Of a DNA stretch of 58,150 nt, positions 25,549 to 34,426 are shown in pieces. The notes beneath the pieces were generated by a model. The model did no database searches, was not told where the DNA came from, and saw only the letters and a program-made list of their open reading frames with translations. Origin of the DNA: Oscillospiraceae bacterium (GTDB lineage: Bacteria > Bacillota > Clostridia > Oscillospirales > Oscillospiraceae); NCBI GenBank assembly GCA_022800665.1, contig JAAWQS010000006.1, positions 1 through 58,150 on the forward strand, written 5' to 3'. The first letter of the stretch is position 1. Every line of letters starts with the position of its first letter. The translations under genes and the position numbers were made by a program.

Positions 25549-25648
25549 AAAGCGCAATACCGTTACCGGGCAAAAATCCGGGAGCAGCAACGGATTCAAG
25601 AGCGCATTCAAGCCCTTTTCGATACTTTTTCATGCAAGAAAAAGTATC
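25549..25648 (+). repeat. Intergenic repeat, copy B (AAAA type) with end hairpin
   Basis: Core 25559-25610 (ACCGTTACCGGGCAAAAATC), ending in a palindrome GATACTTTTT (25621-25630) / AAAAAGTATC. About 80 percent identical over 100 bases to copy C at 44862. It lies between oapA and the OLE region. Confidence 0.8.
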
Positions 25649-25657
25649 GGGATGTAA

Positions 25658-25690
25658 CAAAAAACAACCGTCCCGAACAAAAAGGGACGG
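25658..25690 (-). terminator. Intrinsic terminator between OLE and oapA
   Basis: On the minus strand, CCGTCCC (25690-25684) / GGGACGG (25674-25668) with a 9-base loop and then TTGTTTTTTG. The OLE transcript probably ends near 25660, upstream of oapA. Confidence 0.75.
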
Positions 25691-25732
25691 AGCGCGAATC
25701 ACGATAAAAAATCTGCCGGTCAGATGGAGCAA

Positions 25733-25784
25733 ACCGATACCGGGCGGCACACCTGGACAAACGCCTCAACAAAGAGCGCATTGA
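25733..25784 (+). repeat. Intergenic repeat, copy E (GGCA type)
   Basis: ACCGATACCGGGCGGCACAC ... AAAGAGCGCATTG, aligned with copies A and D; one base differs in the core (GATACC for GTTACC). Confidence 0.7.
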
Positions 25785-25799
25785 CCGCGGAATCGGCCC

Positions 25800-26454
25800 G
25801 CCGCCCGTTGGCGGCGGCAGATGGGGTAAATCTTACGGCTTAGGTACGGGTTGGATTTCCCCAGCGTTCACCTCCCGTTGCCGGTCAGGCGGTTTCCCTT
25901 TCAGAACGCCGGCGCGGCGTTGCCCACCGCACGACCCGACTGCCACTTAGTCCGCACTGCAATCCCCCATCTGCCCATTTACGACAGCCTAGGTGTTTTC
26001 CACTACAGTCAAACCATTTCTTTAGCCTCTTTTGCAGACACGGTTTCAAGGAGCAATCACAACCGCTCCCTGGCCGGGGAGCCTGCTGCGTATTCTCCTA
26101 TCCGCCGTACCCACTCAAGGCAGGCTACTCTGCACACAGCGTTCACGGCGCAAAGGCCGGGTAGCACCGCAATACAGGTTTCTACCCTGCGTCGTACACA
26201 GGTCGTATACCGCAAAGGGAGTCCGCCTATGCACAAGCGCAGGTCTCCACGAAAGCAGGGTCGGTCCCTCCATGCCATTGGAGATCGCCCTAAATCCGCA
26301 AGCGCGGGGAGTCCGCGCTTTCCTCCCAGCACCCACCCCAAACTGGGCGTAAGAAGCAGGCACCAGGGGTTTCACAGCTATGCCCTTCAAAGGATTTTTA
26401 GGCCCTTCTTCGGAAACGACCGATCTGACTAGGATACTGCGCCGCCATTCGGTG
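25800..26454 (-). ncRNA. ole: Ornate large extremophilic (OLE) RNA, predicted
   Basis: About 650 bases with no credible gene but a strong minus-strand promoter (26461-26489) at one end and an intrinsic terminator (25658-25690) about 140 bases past the other. The region is rich in local stems, for example AGCGCGG/CCGCGCT (near 26308-26326) and GGAGC/GCTCC (26050-26054 / 26065-26069). Length (OLE is about 600 nt), its place immediately upstream of an OapA-type membrane protein gene and the following dxs-tlyA-nadK-argR-recN cluster match known OLE loci. I did not verify the conserved sequence blocks of the family; the ends are approximate. Confidence 0.75.
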
Positions 26455-26460
26455 AGTATG

Positions 26461-26489
26461 ATTATACCATGCCCTGCCCCAAAGCGCAA
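26461..26489 (-). promoter_or_regulatory. Promoter of the OLE RNA
   Basis: Minus strand TTGCGC (26489-26484), 17 bases, perfect TATAAT (26466-26461). The expected transcription start is near 26454. This supports an RNA gene, because no protein start follows. Confidence 0.8.
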
Positions 26490-26584
26490 GAGAGTATACA
26501 GTATTTTTCGTATTTTTTACATATTATTCACACATCATAGCGGGCTGGCGGAGAGAATGTTTCCGTACTATCAATACGCCGCAC

Positions 26585-26647
26585 AAAAATTTTGCCCGCC
26601 CTTATAGGCCGGGAGGGCAGGCAGCCCACCGGCTCCCCGCCCTCCCG
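26585..26647 (-). terminator. Possible terminator after araA
   Basis: 9-bp stem CGGGAGGGC (26610-26618) / GCCCTCCCG (26639-26647) with an inner hairpin, and on the minus strand a T-run (AAAATTTTTG) about 14 bases after the stem. Confidence 0.45.
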
Positions 26648-26661
26648 AAGAGGCTCTGCAA

Positions 26662-28128
26662 TTATTTCAGCTTCCACGCCAGATCGGACAGGAACAGATC
26701 ATGCTCCAGGCTCTCCACCGTGGTGTCCTTGGTGATATGTACGAACTCGATATCCAGCATCGCGCACCAATCCTTCATCATCTCGGCGGTCACGTCGTAG
26801 CTGAGTACCGTGTGGTGTGCGCCGCCCGCGGTAATCCAGCACTCCACGCCGGTGGTCAGGCTGGGACTGGCCTGCCACATGACGCGGGCCACCGGCAGGT
26901 TCGGCATCGGCAGGATGGGCTTGACGCAGTGGATGTCCTGGCAGATCAGCCGCAGGCGTCCGCCCATGTCGATGAGGCTGACTACAATGGCGTCGCCCTC
27001 CTTGCCCTCAAAGACCAGACGGGCCGGGTCCTTCTCGTTCATGCCGATGCCCAGATGATGGGTTTCAATCCGGGGCTTCCCGGCGGCGCAGCAGGGACAG
27101 ACCTCCAGCATGTGTGCGCCCAGGCTGTACTCCTGGCCCGGTACCAGATGGTAGGTATAGTCCTCCATGAACAGGGAGCAGCCGTTGCCGCCCTCGCCCA
27201 TGGCCTTCATAATGGCGGTCATGGCGGATACCTTCCAGTCGCCCTCGCCGCCGTAGCCGTAGCCCTGGGCCATCAGGCGCTGGCTGGCCAGGCCGGGCAG
27301 CTGTTCCATGCCGTAAAGGTCCTGGAAGGTGTTGGAGAACGCCCTGCAGCCTTCGGCGTCCAGCATCTTTTTCATGGCGATCTCCTCGCGGGCCTGATAG
27401 CGCACATGGTCCAGCTTGTCGGTAGCCATGTCGTAATCAGCCTGGTAGACGGCCATCAGCGCGTCGATCTCCGCCTCGGTGACGGCGTTCATCTCCTTCA
27501 CCAGATCGCCGGTGGCCCAGGTGTTCACCTGCCAGCCCAGCTTGGCCTGGACCTCCACCTTGTCGCCCTCGGTGACAGCCACTTCCCGCATGTTGTCGCC
27601 AAAGCGCATGACCTTCATTTCCTTGGACACAGCCACGCCGATGGCGGCTTTCATCCAATCGCCCAGCCGCTTCTGTACGCTCTCGTCCTTCCAGTACCCG
27701 GCGATGACCTTCCGGGGCATCCGCAGGCGGGCGGCGATGAACCCGTGCTCCCGGTCGCCGTGGGCGGCCTGGTTCAGATTCATGAAGTCCATGTCGATCT
27801 CCTCGTTGGGGATCTCCCGGTTGTACTGGGTGGCAAAGTGGCAGTAGGGCTTCTGGAGGTTTGCAAAGCCGTTGATCCACATTTTGGAGGGGGAGAAGGT
27901 GTGGCACCATGTGATGATACCGGCGCAGGTGTCGTCGTGGTTGGCGTCCTTTACCACGCTGGCAACCTCCGCGTTGCTCTTGGCGGTAACTTTATAGATG
28001 AGGGGATAGGGCAGGGCCTTGCTCAGCTCCGCCGCCATCTCTGCGGCCCGGACGGCCACCGTCTTCAGAACGTCCTCCCCATACAGGGACTGACTGCCGA
28101 CTACGAACCAAAACTGCATATCTTTCAT
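26662..28128 (-). CDS. araA: L-arabinose isomerase
   Basis: Protein of 488 residues, near the usual 490-500. The N-terminus MKDMQFWFVVGSQSLYGEDV is characteristic, with WCHTFSPSKMWINGF and NLNQAAHGDREHGF blocks, and metal-binding Glu/His residues in the VPGQEYSLGAHMLEVCP region. It converts L-arabinose to L-ribulose. It is the last gene of the arabinose operon and lies 12 bases after araB. The third enzyme, araD, is not in the window. Confidence 0.97.
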   Translation of the reverse strand: MKDMQFWFVVGSQSLYGEDVLKTVAVRAAEMAAELSKALPYPLIYKVTAKSNAEVASVVKDANHDDTCAGIITWCHTFSPSKMWINGFANLQKPYCHFATQYNREIPNEEIDMDFMNLNQAAHGDREHGFIAARLRMPRKVIAGYWKDESVQKRLGDWMKAAIGVAVSKEMKVMRFGDNMREVAVTEGDKVEVQAKLGWQVNTWATGDLVKEMNAVTEAEIDALMAVYQADYDMATDKLDHVRYQAREEIAMKKMLDAEGCRAFSNTFQDLYGMEQLPGLASQRLMAQGYGYGGEGDWKVSAMTAIMKAMGEGGNGCSLFMEDYTYHLVPGQEYSLGAHMLEVCPCCAAGKPRIETHHLGIGMNEKDPARLVFEGKEGDAIVVSLIDMGGRLRLICQDIHCVKPILPMPNLPVARVMWQASPSLTTGVECWITAGGAHHTVLSYDVTAEMMKDWCAMLDIEFVHITKDTTVESLEHDLFLSDLAWKLK

Positions 28129-28140
28129 GACTGTTTTCTC

Positions 28141-29733
28141 CTAATTCAAATGATCTACCGCGGCCCGCTCTGCCGGGAGAGCTGCGGTGTAACGCTCCAT
28201 GAAGGCGTCGAATCCGGCGGCGTCTTCGGGATCGGGATGGATGGTGACAGCCTTCTGTCCGGCAAAAATCCGGCTGTCCAGATACTCCTCCAGACTCTGT
28301 CCCGGCGTGCGCTGGACGGCATAGGCCGCCAGCAGGGCCATGCCCCAGGGACCGCCCTCGCCCGCCGTCTCCATCACGGACACGGGAGCCTTTGCAGCCG
28401 CGGCCAGTACCCGCTGTCCCGCTTCGGGGGCCTTGAAGTAGCCGCCGTGACCCAGCAGACGGTCCAGGGCCACCTCCTCGCGGTTGAGGATATCCAGACC
28501 CAGCTTCAGGGATGCCATAGCGGAATACAGCTGTACCCGTGCAAAGTTGGCGAAGGTGAACTTTGCGTCCACTGTCCGCGCCAGCAGGGGACGGCCCGCC
28601 GTCAGGCCCGCTACCGGCTCGCCGGACAGGAAGTTGTAGAGCACCGTGCCGCCGCCGTCCTTGTCGCCGCTGAGGGCGGCGTGGAAGATGGCGTCCAGAA
28701 TGGGCCCCTGCCCCACCGTCTGGCCCAGCTCCGCCAGAAAACCCTGGAAGATTCCGGCCCAGGCGTTGATTTCGTTGGTGCAGTTGTTGCAGTGGACCAT
28801 CGCCACCGGCCTCCCGGCGGGGGTCGTCACCATGTCGATCTCCTCATAGACCCGGCTGAGGGGCTTCTCCAGCACTACCATAGCGAATACGGAGGTGCCC
28901 GCCGACACGTTGCCCGTGCGCACAGCCACCGCGTTGGTAGCCGCCATGCCGGTGCCTGCGTCGCCCTCAGGAGGGCAGAGGGGGATGCCGGGGCGCAGCG
29001 TCCCGGTGGGGTCCAGCAGCCGCGCGCCCGCTTCGGTGAGCTTTCCCGCAGCCTCGCCCGCACAGAGGACCTTGGGCAGAATGTCCCGCAGCTTCCAGGA
29101 ATACCCCCGTTCCGCTGCCAGAGCGTCGTATTGCTCCACCATGCCCTGGTCAAAGTCCATCTTCTCGCTGTCAATGGGGAACATGCCGCTGGCTTCGCCA
29201 ATGCCCATCACCTTCTCGCCGGTGAGCTGCCAGTGGACGTACCCCGCCAGAGTGGTGAGGTAGGTGATGTCCCCCACGTGGGCCTCGCCGTTGAGGATGG
29301 CCTGGTGCAGGTGGGCAATGGACCAACGCTGGGGGATGTTGAAATGGAACAGCTCCGTCAGCTCCGCCGCGGCCTGGCCCGTCATGGTGTTGCGCCAGGT
29401 GCGGAAGGGGGTCAGCAGTTCGCCGCCCTTGAAGGGCAGATAGCCGTGCATCATGCCGGAGATTCCCATACCCGCCACCGCAGTCAGCGGTACGCCGTAT
29501 TTCTTCTCCACATCGGCGGCCAGCTTGGCGTAAGCGTCCTGGAGCCCGTTCCGCACAGCCTCCAGAGAGTAGGTCCACACGCCGTTTTCGTACTGATTTT
29601 CCCAGGTATGCCCGCCGGAGGCGGCGGGTACGCCGTTCTCCCCGATGAGCACCGCCTTGATCCGGGTGGAGCCAAGCTCAATGCCCAGATACGTCCTGCC
29701 CTGCTCAATGGCTTCCTTTACTGTTGCGCTCAT
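28141..29733 (-). CDS. araB: FGGY carbohydrate kinase, probable ribulokinase
   Basis: Protein of 530 residues of the FGGY family ([17 protein letters not shown] at the N-terminus, the [12 protein letters not shown]-like phosphate loop region [20 protein letters not shown], and [20 protein letters not shown] near the end). It phosphorylates L-ribulose, judging from its place between the transporter and araA. Xylulokinase-type relatives cannot be excluded on sequence alone. It starts 6 bases after the small membrane protein stop. Confidence 0.88.
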   Translation of the reverse strand: MSATVKEAIEQGRTYLGIELGSTRIKAVLIGENGVPAASGGHTWENQYENGVWTYSLEAVRNGLQDAYAKLAADVEKKYGVPLTAVAGMGISGMMHGYLPFKGGELLTPFRTWRNTMTGQAAAELTELFHFNIPQRWSIAHLHQAILNGEAHVGDITYLTTLAGYVHWQLTGEKVMGIGEASGMFPIDSEKMDFDQGMVEQYDALAAERGYSWKLRDILPKVLCAGEAAGKLTEAGARLLDPTGTLRPGIPLCPPEGDAGTGMAATNAVAVRTGNVSAGTSVFAMVVLEKPLSRVYEEIDMVTTPAGRPVAMVHCNNCTNEINAWAGIFQGFLAELGQTVGQGPILDAIFHAALSGDKDGGGTVLYNFLSGEPVAGLTAGRPLLARTVDAKFTFANFARVQLYSAMASLKLGLDILNREEVALDRLLGHGGYFKAPEAGQRVLAAAAKAPVSVMETAGEGGPWGMALLAAYAVQRTPGQSLEEYLDSRIFAGQKAVTIHPDPEDAAGFDAFMERYTAALPAERAAVDHLN

Positions 29734-29739
29734 TACTTT

Positions 29740-29976
29740 TTACTCCTTATCGTCGTCCGGACGGCTGTCCGGCCCGCCCTTTTTCCAGTTCTGCAGCCCG
29801 GCGCGCAGGGTGAAAAACAGCAGTCCCCCGCCTACCAGGATAAACACGACCGCCGCCGCGGCGAAGAGGACGGTCGCCGCCCCCTCCGCCAGCAGGCTGA
29901 TCCCCAGATAGATGAGGTATCCGCCGCACAGCAGCCGCAAAAAAAGTGTGGTTTGAGATAGGCCGTTATCTTTCAT
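29740..29976 (-). CDS. Small two-helix membrane protein
   Basis: 78 residues with two hydrophobic helices (about 10-30 and 34-56) and a charged C-terminus (KKGGPDSRPDDDKE). Its ATG overlaps the stop of the ABC permease by one base (TGATG) and its stop is 6 bases before araB, so it is translated with the sugar operon. I do not recognise the family; a role with the transporter is only inferred from position. Confidence 0.75.
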   Translation of the reverse strand: MKDNGLSQTTLFLRLLCGGYLIYLGISLLAEGAATVLFAAAAVVFILVGGGLLFFTLRAGLQNWKKGGPDSRPDDDKE

Positions 29977-31160
29977 CAGCTCTTCTTGCGCTTGCTGACC
30001 AGGTCTACGGTCACAGCGCCCAGCAGCACCGCGCCCTTGACGATCTTCTGCACGTTGGTGTCGAAGCCGGCCAGGGACATACCGTTGTTCAGGATACCCA
30101 TGATAAACGCGCCGACCACAGCGCCGATGACCGTGCCGATACCGCCGGAGGTAGCCGCGCCGCCGATGTAGCAGGAGGCGATGGCGTCCATCTCGAAGCC
30201 GTCGCCGGCCTTGGGGGTGGCAGAGGCGTTGCGGGCGGACAGGACGATGCCCGCCAGACCGCACAGCAGGCCCATGTTGGCATAGACCCAGAAGAAGACC
30301 TTCTGCGTGTTGATACCGGAGAGCTTGGCCGCCTTGGCGTTGCCGCCCATGGCGTAAATCTGGCGTCCGGCCACGGTCTTGGTGGTCAGGAACTGGTAGA
30401 TGCCCACCACCACCAGCATCAGGATGAGCAGCACAGGGATGCCGTTATAGCAGGCCAGCTTGTAGAAGAAGAACAGGATGATGGCGGAGATGACAACGTC
30501 CTTGACAATCGCCTGCCACATGGGGATGACGGGCAGGCCGTGCTTTTTGTTGGTAGCCATGCTCTTGAAGTCGGAGAGGAACACCAGCGCAACAGCGGCA
30601 ACGGCCACGATCATGCTGATCATGTCCACCTCGCCCACCTTGATGACGGGCAGGAAGCCGGTGCTGATCCAGGTGTAGCTGGCGGGCAGGGGGCCTTTGG
30701 TCTGGGCTTTCAGGATGACGTAGCAGATGCCGCGGCCCATGAGCATGGTAGCCAGGGTGACAATGAAGGGGGGGATCTCCAGCTTGGAGACGAAGAAGCC
30801 GACAAACACGCCGAAAAGCATACCCACGACCATTGCCGCCAGCATTGCCACAGGAGTGCTCATGCCGAAGTCCACCAGCAGAGTGCCGGCCACTGCGCCG
30901 CAGGAGGCGACCACAGAGCCGACGCCCAGGTCCACGTTGCCGGTCAGTACGCACAGCAGCATACCTACGGCCAGAATGACCACGTAGCCGTTCTGCATGA
31001 TAAGGTTGTTGACATTCAGGGGGCTGAGGTTCTTTCCTCCGGTGATGACGGCGAAGATGATGTACACGGCAATCAGAGCCAGCATCATGCCGTACTGCTT
31101 CATGCTCAGACTGGCTTTTTTCTCAGAGCCTTGAGCAGTCTTTTCCAATGTATTTCCCAT
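29976..31160 (-). CDS. mmsB: Multiple-monosaccharide ABC transporter permease
   Basis: Protein of 394 residues with about ten transmembrane segments. The N-terminal cytoplasmic tail is Lys/Glu-rich; NVDLGVGSVVASCGAVAG, LEIPPFIVTLATMLMGRG and the EAA-like GGNAKAAKLSGI loop are typical of the ribose/xylose/galactose permease family (GguB, XylH). It imports L-arabinose with the ATPase and binding protein. It starts 2 bases after the ATPase stop. Confidence 0.93.
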   Translation of the reverse strand: MGNTLEKTAQGSEKKASLSMKQYGMMLALIAVYIIFAVITGGKNLSPLNVNNLIMQNGYVVILAVGMLLCVLTGNVDLGVGSVVASCGAVAGTLLVDFGMSTPVAMLAAMVVGMLFGVFVGFFVSKLEIPPFIVTLATMLMGRGICYVILKAQTKGPLPASYTWISTGFLPVIKVGEVDMISMIVAVAAVALVFLSDFKSMATNKKHGLPVIPMWQAIVKDVVISAIILFFFYKLACYNGIPVLLILMLVVVGIYQFLTTKTVAGRQIYAMGGNAKAAKLSGINTQKVFFWVYANMGLLCGLAGIVLSARNASATPKAGDGFEMDAIASCYIGGAATSGGIGTVIGAVVGAFIMGILNNGMSLAGFDTNVQKIVKGAVLLGAVTVDLVSKRKKS

Positions 31161-31162
31161 AA

Positions 31163-32713
31163 TTATTCTCCTTTCCTGTTGTGGGCCATGATGCAGCCCA
31201 TGATGGCCTCCTGGGTCATGGCGCTGCCCACCAGTTCCCCGGCGATTGCGCCCTCGTTGATGACGTAGGTGCGGTCGCAGGTGCCGATGATCTCAGGCAT
31301 TTCCGAAGAGATGATGATAATTGCCTTGCCGGACTTGGCGAGATCGTTGATAACGCTGTAGATTTCATACTTCGCGCCCACGTCGATGCCGCGGGTGGGT
31401 TCGTCCAGAATCAGCACGTCCGGCTGGGTGAGCATCCACTTGGCAAGGACCACCTTCTGCTGGTTGCCGCCGGAGAGGGAGCCGACAGGCTGCTCCATGG
31501 TGGCGGTCTTGACGTTGATGAGGCGGCGGTACTCCTCCGCCTTCACCGCCTCCTTGCGCTCGTCCACCACGCCCCGCTCGGAGAAGAAACGCCGCAGGGC
31601 CGCCAGGCTCATGTTGAAGGTGATGGAGTCGATGAGCACCAGGCCGTAAGTCTTCCGGTCCTCGGAGACATAGGCCAGGTTGTTGTCGATTGCAGCGCGC
31701 ACACTGCGCATCTCCACCTTTTTGCCCTTCATGTACACCTCGCCGGAAATCTTCTGGCCGTAGGCGTGGCCGAAGAGGCTCATAGCCAGCTCCGTGCGCC
31801 CCGCGCCCATCAGGCCCGCAAGGCCCACCACCTCCCCGGCCCGGACGCTGATGTTGATGTTTTTCAGCACCTGCCGGTTTCCGTCGTCGGGGTGGTACAC
31901 GCTCCAGTTTTTCACCTCGAAGATGGTGTCGCCGATGGGGCAGTCCTCCCGCTTGGGATAGCGGTTGGTCAGCTCGCGGCCCACCATGCCCTTGATGATG
32001 CGGTCCTCGCTGAACTCGTCCACGCCTTTATGGAGGGTCTCGATGGTGTGGCCGTCCCGGATGATGGTGATGGAGTCGGCCACGTAGCTGATCTCGTTGA
32101 GCTTATGGGAAATAATAATACAGGTCATGCCCTGGGACTTCAGCTGGAGCATCAGCTCCAGCAGCTGGGCGCTCTCGGCGTCGTTGAGGGCGGCGGTGGG
32201 TTCGTCCAGGATCAGCAGGTCCGCCTTCTTGCCCATGGCCTTGGCGATCTCGATCATCTGCTGCTGGCCGACGCCCAGGGTATTGACCGGAACATTCACA
32301 TTGATATTGCCCATACCCACCCGCTCCAGCAGCGTCTGGGCTTCCCGGCGGGTTCTGGTCCAGTCGATGACGCCCTTTTCCTGACGCTCGTTGCCCAGAA
32401 AGACGTTCTCCGCCACCGACAGATACGGGCTCAGCGCCAGCTCCTGATGGATGATGACGATGCCCTTGTGTTCGCTTTCCTTGATGTTGTGGAACTGACA
32501 GGTCTCGCCGCAGTAGACGATATCCCCCTCGTATGTACCGTAGGGATAGACGCCGGAGAGCACGTTCATCAGGGTGGACTTACCGGCCCCGTTTTCGCCG
32601 CAGATGGCCATGATCTCGCCGCGCTTGACCTTGAAGTTTACGTCGTCCAGGGCCTTCACACCAGAGAAAGCCTTGACGATATGGTTCATTTCCAGGATAT
32701 ACTCCTCTGCCAT
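31163..32713 (-). CDS. mmsA: Multiple-monosaccharide ABC transporter ATP-binding protein
   Basis: Protein of 516 residues with two ABC domains. The first has Walker [11 protein letters not shown], the Q-loop, signature [15 protein letters not shown] and Walker [12 protein letters not shown]. The second has the degenerate Walker A (GLMGAGRTE), signature [15 protein letters not shown] and [17 protein letters not shown]. This is the carbohydrate (CUT2) class. An AAGGAG site precedes the ATG. Confidence 0.96.
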   Translation of the reverse strand: MAEEYILEMNHIVKAFSGVKALDDVNFKVKRGEIMAICGENGAGKSTLMNVLSGVYPYGTYEGDIVYCGETCQFHNIKESEHKGIVIIHQELALSPYLSVAENVFLGNERQEKGVIDWTRTRREAQTLLERVGMGNINVNVPVNTLGVGQQQMIEIAKAMGKKADLLILDEPTAALNDAESAQLLELMLQLKSQGMTCIIISHKLNEISYVADSITIIRDGHTIETLHKGVDEFSEDRIIKGMVGRELTNRYPKREDCPIGDTIFEVKNWSVYHPDDGNRQVLKNINISVRAGEVVGLAGLMGAGRTELAMSLFGHAYGQKISGEVYMKGKKVEMRSVRAAIDNNLAYVSEDRKTYGLVLIDSITFNMSLAALRRFFSERGVVDERKEAVKAEEYRRLINVKTATMEQPVGSLSGGNQQKVVLAKWMLTQPDVLILDEPTRGIDVGAKYEIYSVINDLAKSGKAIIIISSEMPEIIGTCDRTYVINEGAIAGELVGSAMTQEAIMGCIMAHNRKGE

Positions 32714-32756
32714 TTCTTCACTCCTTCTTTCCTTTTTGCCCGCAGGGTTGATAAAA

Positions 32757-32784
32757 GCGGACGGCGGCGCAGGCCGCCGTCCGC
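32757..32784 (-). terminator. Hairpin between the binding protein and ATPase genes
   Basis: Perfect 12-bp stem GCGGACGGCGGC (32757-32768) / GCCGCCGTCCGC (32773-32784), loop of 4, followed on the minus strand by TTTTATC. It probably reduces expression of the downstream genes relative to the binding protein. Confidence 0.8.
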
Positions 32785-32816
32785 GTCAGGCACGATATCC
32801 GGCTGAGGACGGCTGG

Positions 32817-33989
32817 TTAGCCGGCCAGCTGGTCGGCGGTGTAGTAGCCGCCTTCCACGATGATTTCCTCATAGTTGTCCTTGTCCACAGGGATGGGGGT
32901 GCAGAGGTAGGAGGGAACAACCAGAACGTTGTTGTTGTAGGTGGTGGTGTCGTTGATCTCAGGCTCGGTGCCGGAGAGAACCGCGTTGACCATGCCCACG
33001 CACTTCTCAGCGAGCAGGCGGGTGTCCTTATAGATGGACATAGTCTGGTGACCGGAGATGATGTTCTTCACAGCCATGAGCTCGGCGTCCTGACCGGTGA
33101 TGAGGGGCCAGTTCTCGCCGACTGTATAACCGGCGGACTCCAGAGCGGAGCGGATGCCGTAGGAGAAGCCGTCAAAGGCGGAGCAGGCGATGTCCAGGGG
33201 CTCGTCGGCATAGTAACCGGACAGGTAGTTCTCGCACATCTGCTGGGCAGTCTCCTGGCTCCAGCGGAGGATGCAGGTGTCGTCGAAGGAGGTACGGCCA
33301 GTCTTGCAGACCAGGGTGCCGTCATTCAGGTACTCCTCCAGCACGCCCATGATGCCCTTGTGGAGCAGGACGGCGTTGTTGTCGTCGGGGGAACCCATAA
33401 AGAACTCAATGGTGTAGCTCTCGCCGGCAGCGCGGGCGGCTTCCAGGTCCTTGGCGTCCTTGATGTACTGACCGATAGCGGTACCCACGCCCTCGTTGTC
33501 GAAGGAGGCGTAATACTTCACCGCGTCGGTGTCCTTGAGCAGACGGTCATAGGCGATGACGGGGATACCGGCTGCCTTGGCCTGCTCCTCGACGGGAACC
33601 AGCGGGCCGCCGTCGATGGCTGCGATGACCATGCAGTCAACCTGCTGGGCCACAAAGCCTTCCACCTGGGAGACCTGGGTCTGGGGATCGTCCTCGGCGT
33701 ACTGGAGCTGGACCTCATAGCCCAGGGCTTCCAGCTGCGCTTTCATGTTGGCGCCGTCGTTGATCCAACGCTCGGAGGACTGGGTGGGCATGGCGATACC
33801 GATGACCTTGCCCGCGCCGACCTGCTCGCCGGCAGGCTCGGTAGTGTCCTCGCCGCCGGAATTGCCGCCTGCGTCAGAGGCATTGCCGCTGTTGCCGCCG
33901 TTGTTGGCAGGGGTGTTGCCGCTGCCGCCGCAGGCCGCCAGGGCCAGCGTCATAACGAGGGCCAGAAGCAGAGCTAAAAACTTCTTCAT
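32817..33989 (-). CDS. chvE: Sugar ABC transporter substrate-binding lipoprotein
   Basis: Protein of 390 residues. The signal peptide with lipobox (MTLALAACGG) is followed by a Gly/Asn/Ser-rich linker (about residues 22-60) and a periplasmic-binding fold (GKVIGIAMPTQSSERWINDG, then DDPQTQVSQVEGFVAQQVDC, VIAAIDGGPL). It resembles ChvE-type proteins that bind arabinose, galactose or glucose. The start at 33989 has GGAGAA upstream. Confidence 0.92.
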   Translation of the reverse strand: MKKFLALLLALVMTLALAACGGSGNTPANNGGNSGNASDAGGNSGGEDTTEPAGEQVGAGKVIGIAMPTQSSERWINDGANMKAQLEALGYEVQLQYAEDDPQTQVSQVEGFVAQQVDCMVIAAIDGGPLVPVEEQAKAAGIPVIAYDRLLKDTDAVKYYASFDNEGVGTAIGQYIKDAKDLEAARAAGESYTIEFFMGSPDDNNAVLLHKGIMGVLEEYLNDGTLVCKTGRTSFDDTCILRWSQETAQQMCENYLSGYYADEPLDIACSAFDGFSYGIRSALESAGYTVGENWPLITGQDAELMAVKNIISGHQTMSIYKDTRLLAEKCVGMVNAVLSGTEPEINDTTTYNNNVLVVPSYLCTPIPVDKDNYEEIIVEGGYYTADQLAG

Positions 33990-34039
33990 AATGCTGTTCT
34001 CCAATCTCGTGATGTTTTATCCCTTGCGGGATTGACCTT

Positions 34040-34082
34040 AGTATACAGGCTTTTGTCCCTGATGTCAATAATCTGTACGCAC
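34040..34082 (-). promoter_or_regulatory. Arabinose operon promoter with AraR-like half-site
   Basis: Minus strand TTGACA (34068-34063), 17 bases, TATACT (34045-34040). Just upstream of the -35, TGTACGCAC (34074-34082; TGCGTACA on the minus strand) matches the half-site in front of araR (TGCGTACA at 34373-34380). Confidence 0.65.
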
Positions 34083-34330
34083 TTTTATGATTTTTTGTGC
34101 GGATAAACAATACAGATTTTTTGTTGTTGCTGCGCAGGTGGAGAAGCACGGTTAATAACTGTCACAAAAATGCGAAAAGCGAAGCAAATATTTGAAAAAT
34201 GATGCGAAAAATAAGAATATAATTTGTATGCACGGCGAAAAAATAGGGCGATTTTCCAGCGTCGAATTGCACAAAGAACGGTTGTTATGCAAAAGATACG
34301 GGGAATTTGTCTGTTTTTTGGGGAAAAGAC

Positions 34331-34381
34331 TTGCAACCTGACCGTTTATCCTGTATACTGATGTACAGGAAATGCGTACAT
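34331..34381 (+). promoter_or_regulatory. araR promoter with palindromic operator
   Basis: TTGCAA (34331-34336), 17 bases, TATACT (34354-34359). Right after it, arms ATGTAC (34361-34366) and GTACAT (34376-34381) with a 9-base spacer overlap the expected start of transcription, fitting autorepression by AraR. Confidence 0.65.
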
Positions 34382-34426
34382 ATAGATTAGACTGCGGATT
34401 CACCAATCAGACAACGGGAGGCGCTT

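Noticed and set aside
25851-26432. Plus-strand ORF of 193 residues in the OLE region
   Set aside because: No ribosome-binding site, odd composition (Arg/Pro/His-rich), antisense to a strong minus-strand promoter with a perfect -10. Better explained as a chance ORF in a structured RNA gene.
25800-26454. RNase P RNA, tmRNA or group II intron as identity of the non-coding gene
   Set aside because: A GGAGGAAAG block looks like RNase P CR I, but the following bases and other landmarks do not fit; no tmRNA tag ORF or CCA-type end; no intron domain V or RT gene.
26701-29961. 1086-residue ORF antisense to araA-araB
   Set aside because: Typical high-GC shadow of two well-conserved enzyme genes; composition is His/Gln/Val-rich and there is no RBS.
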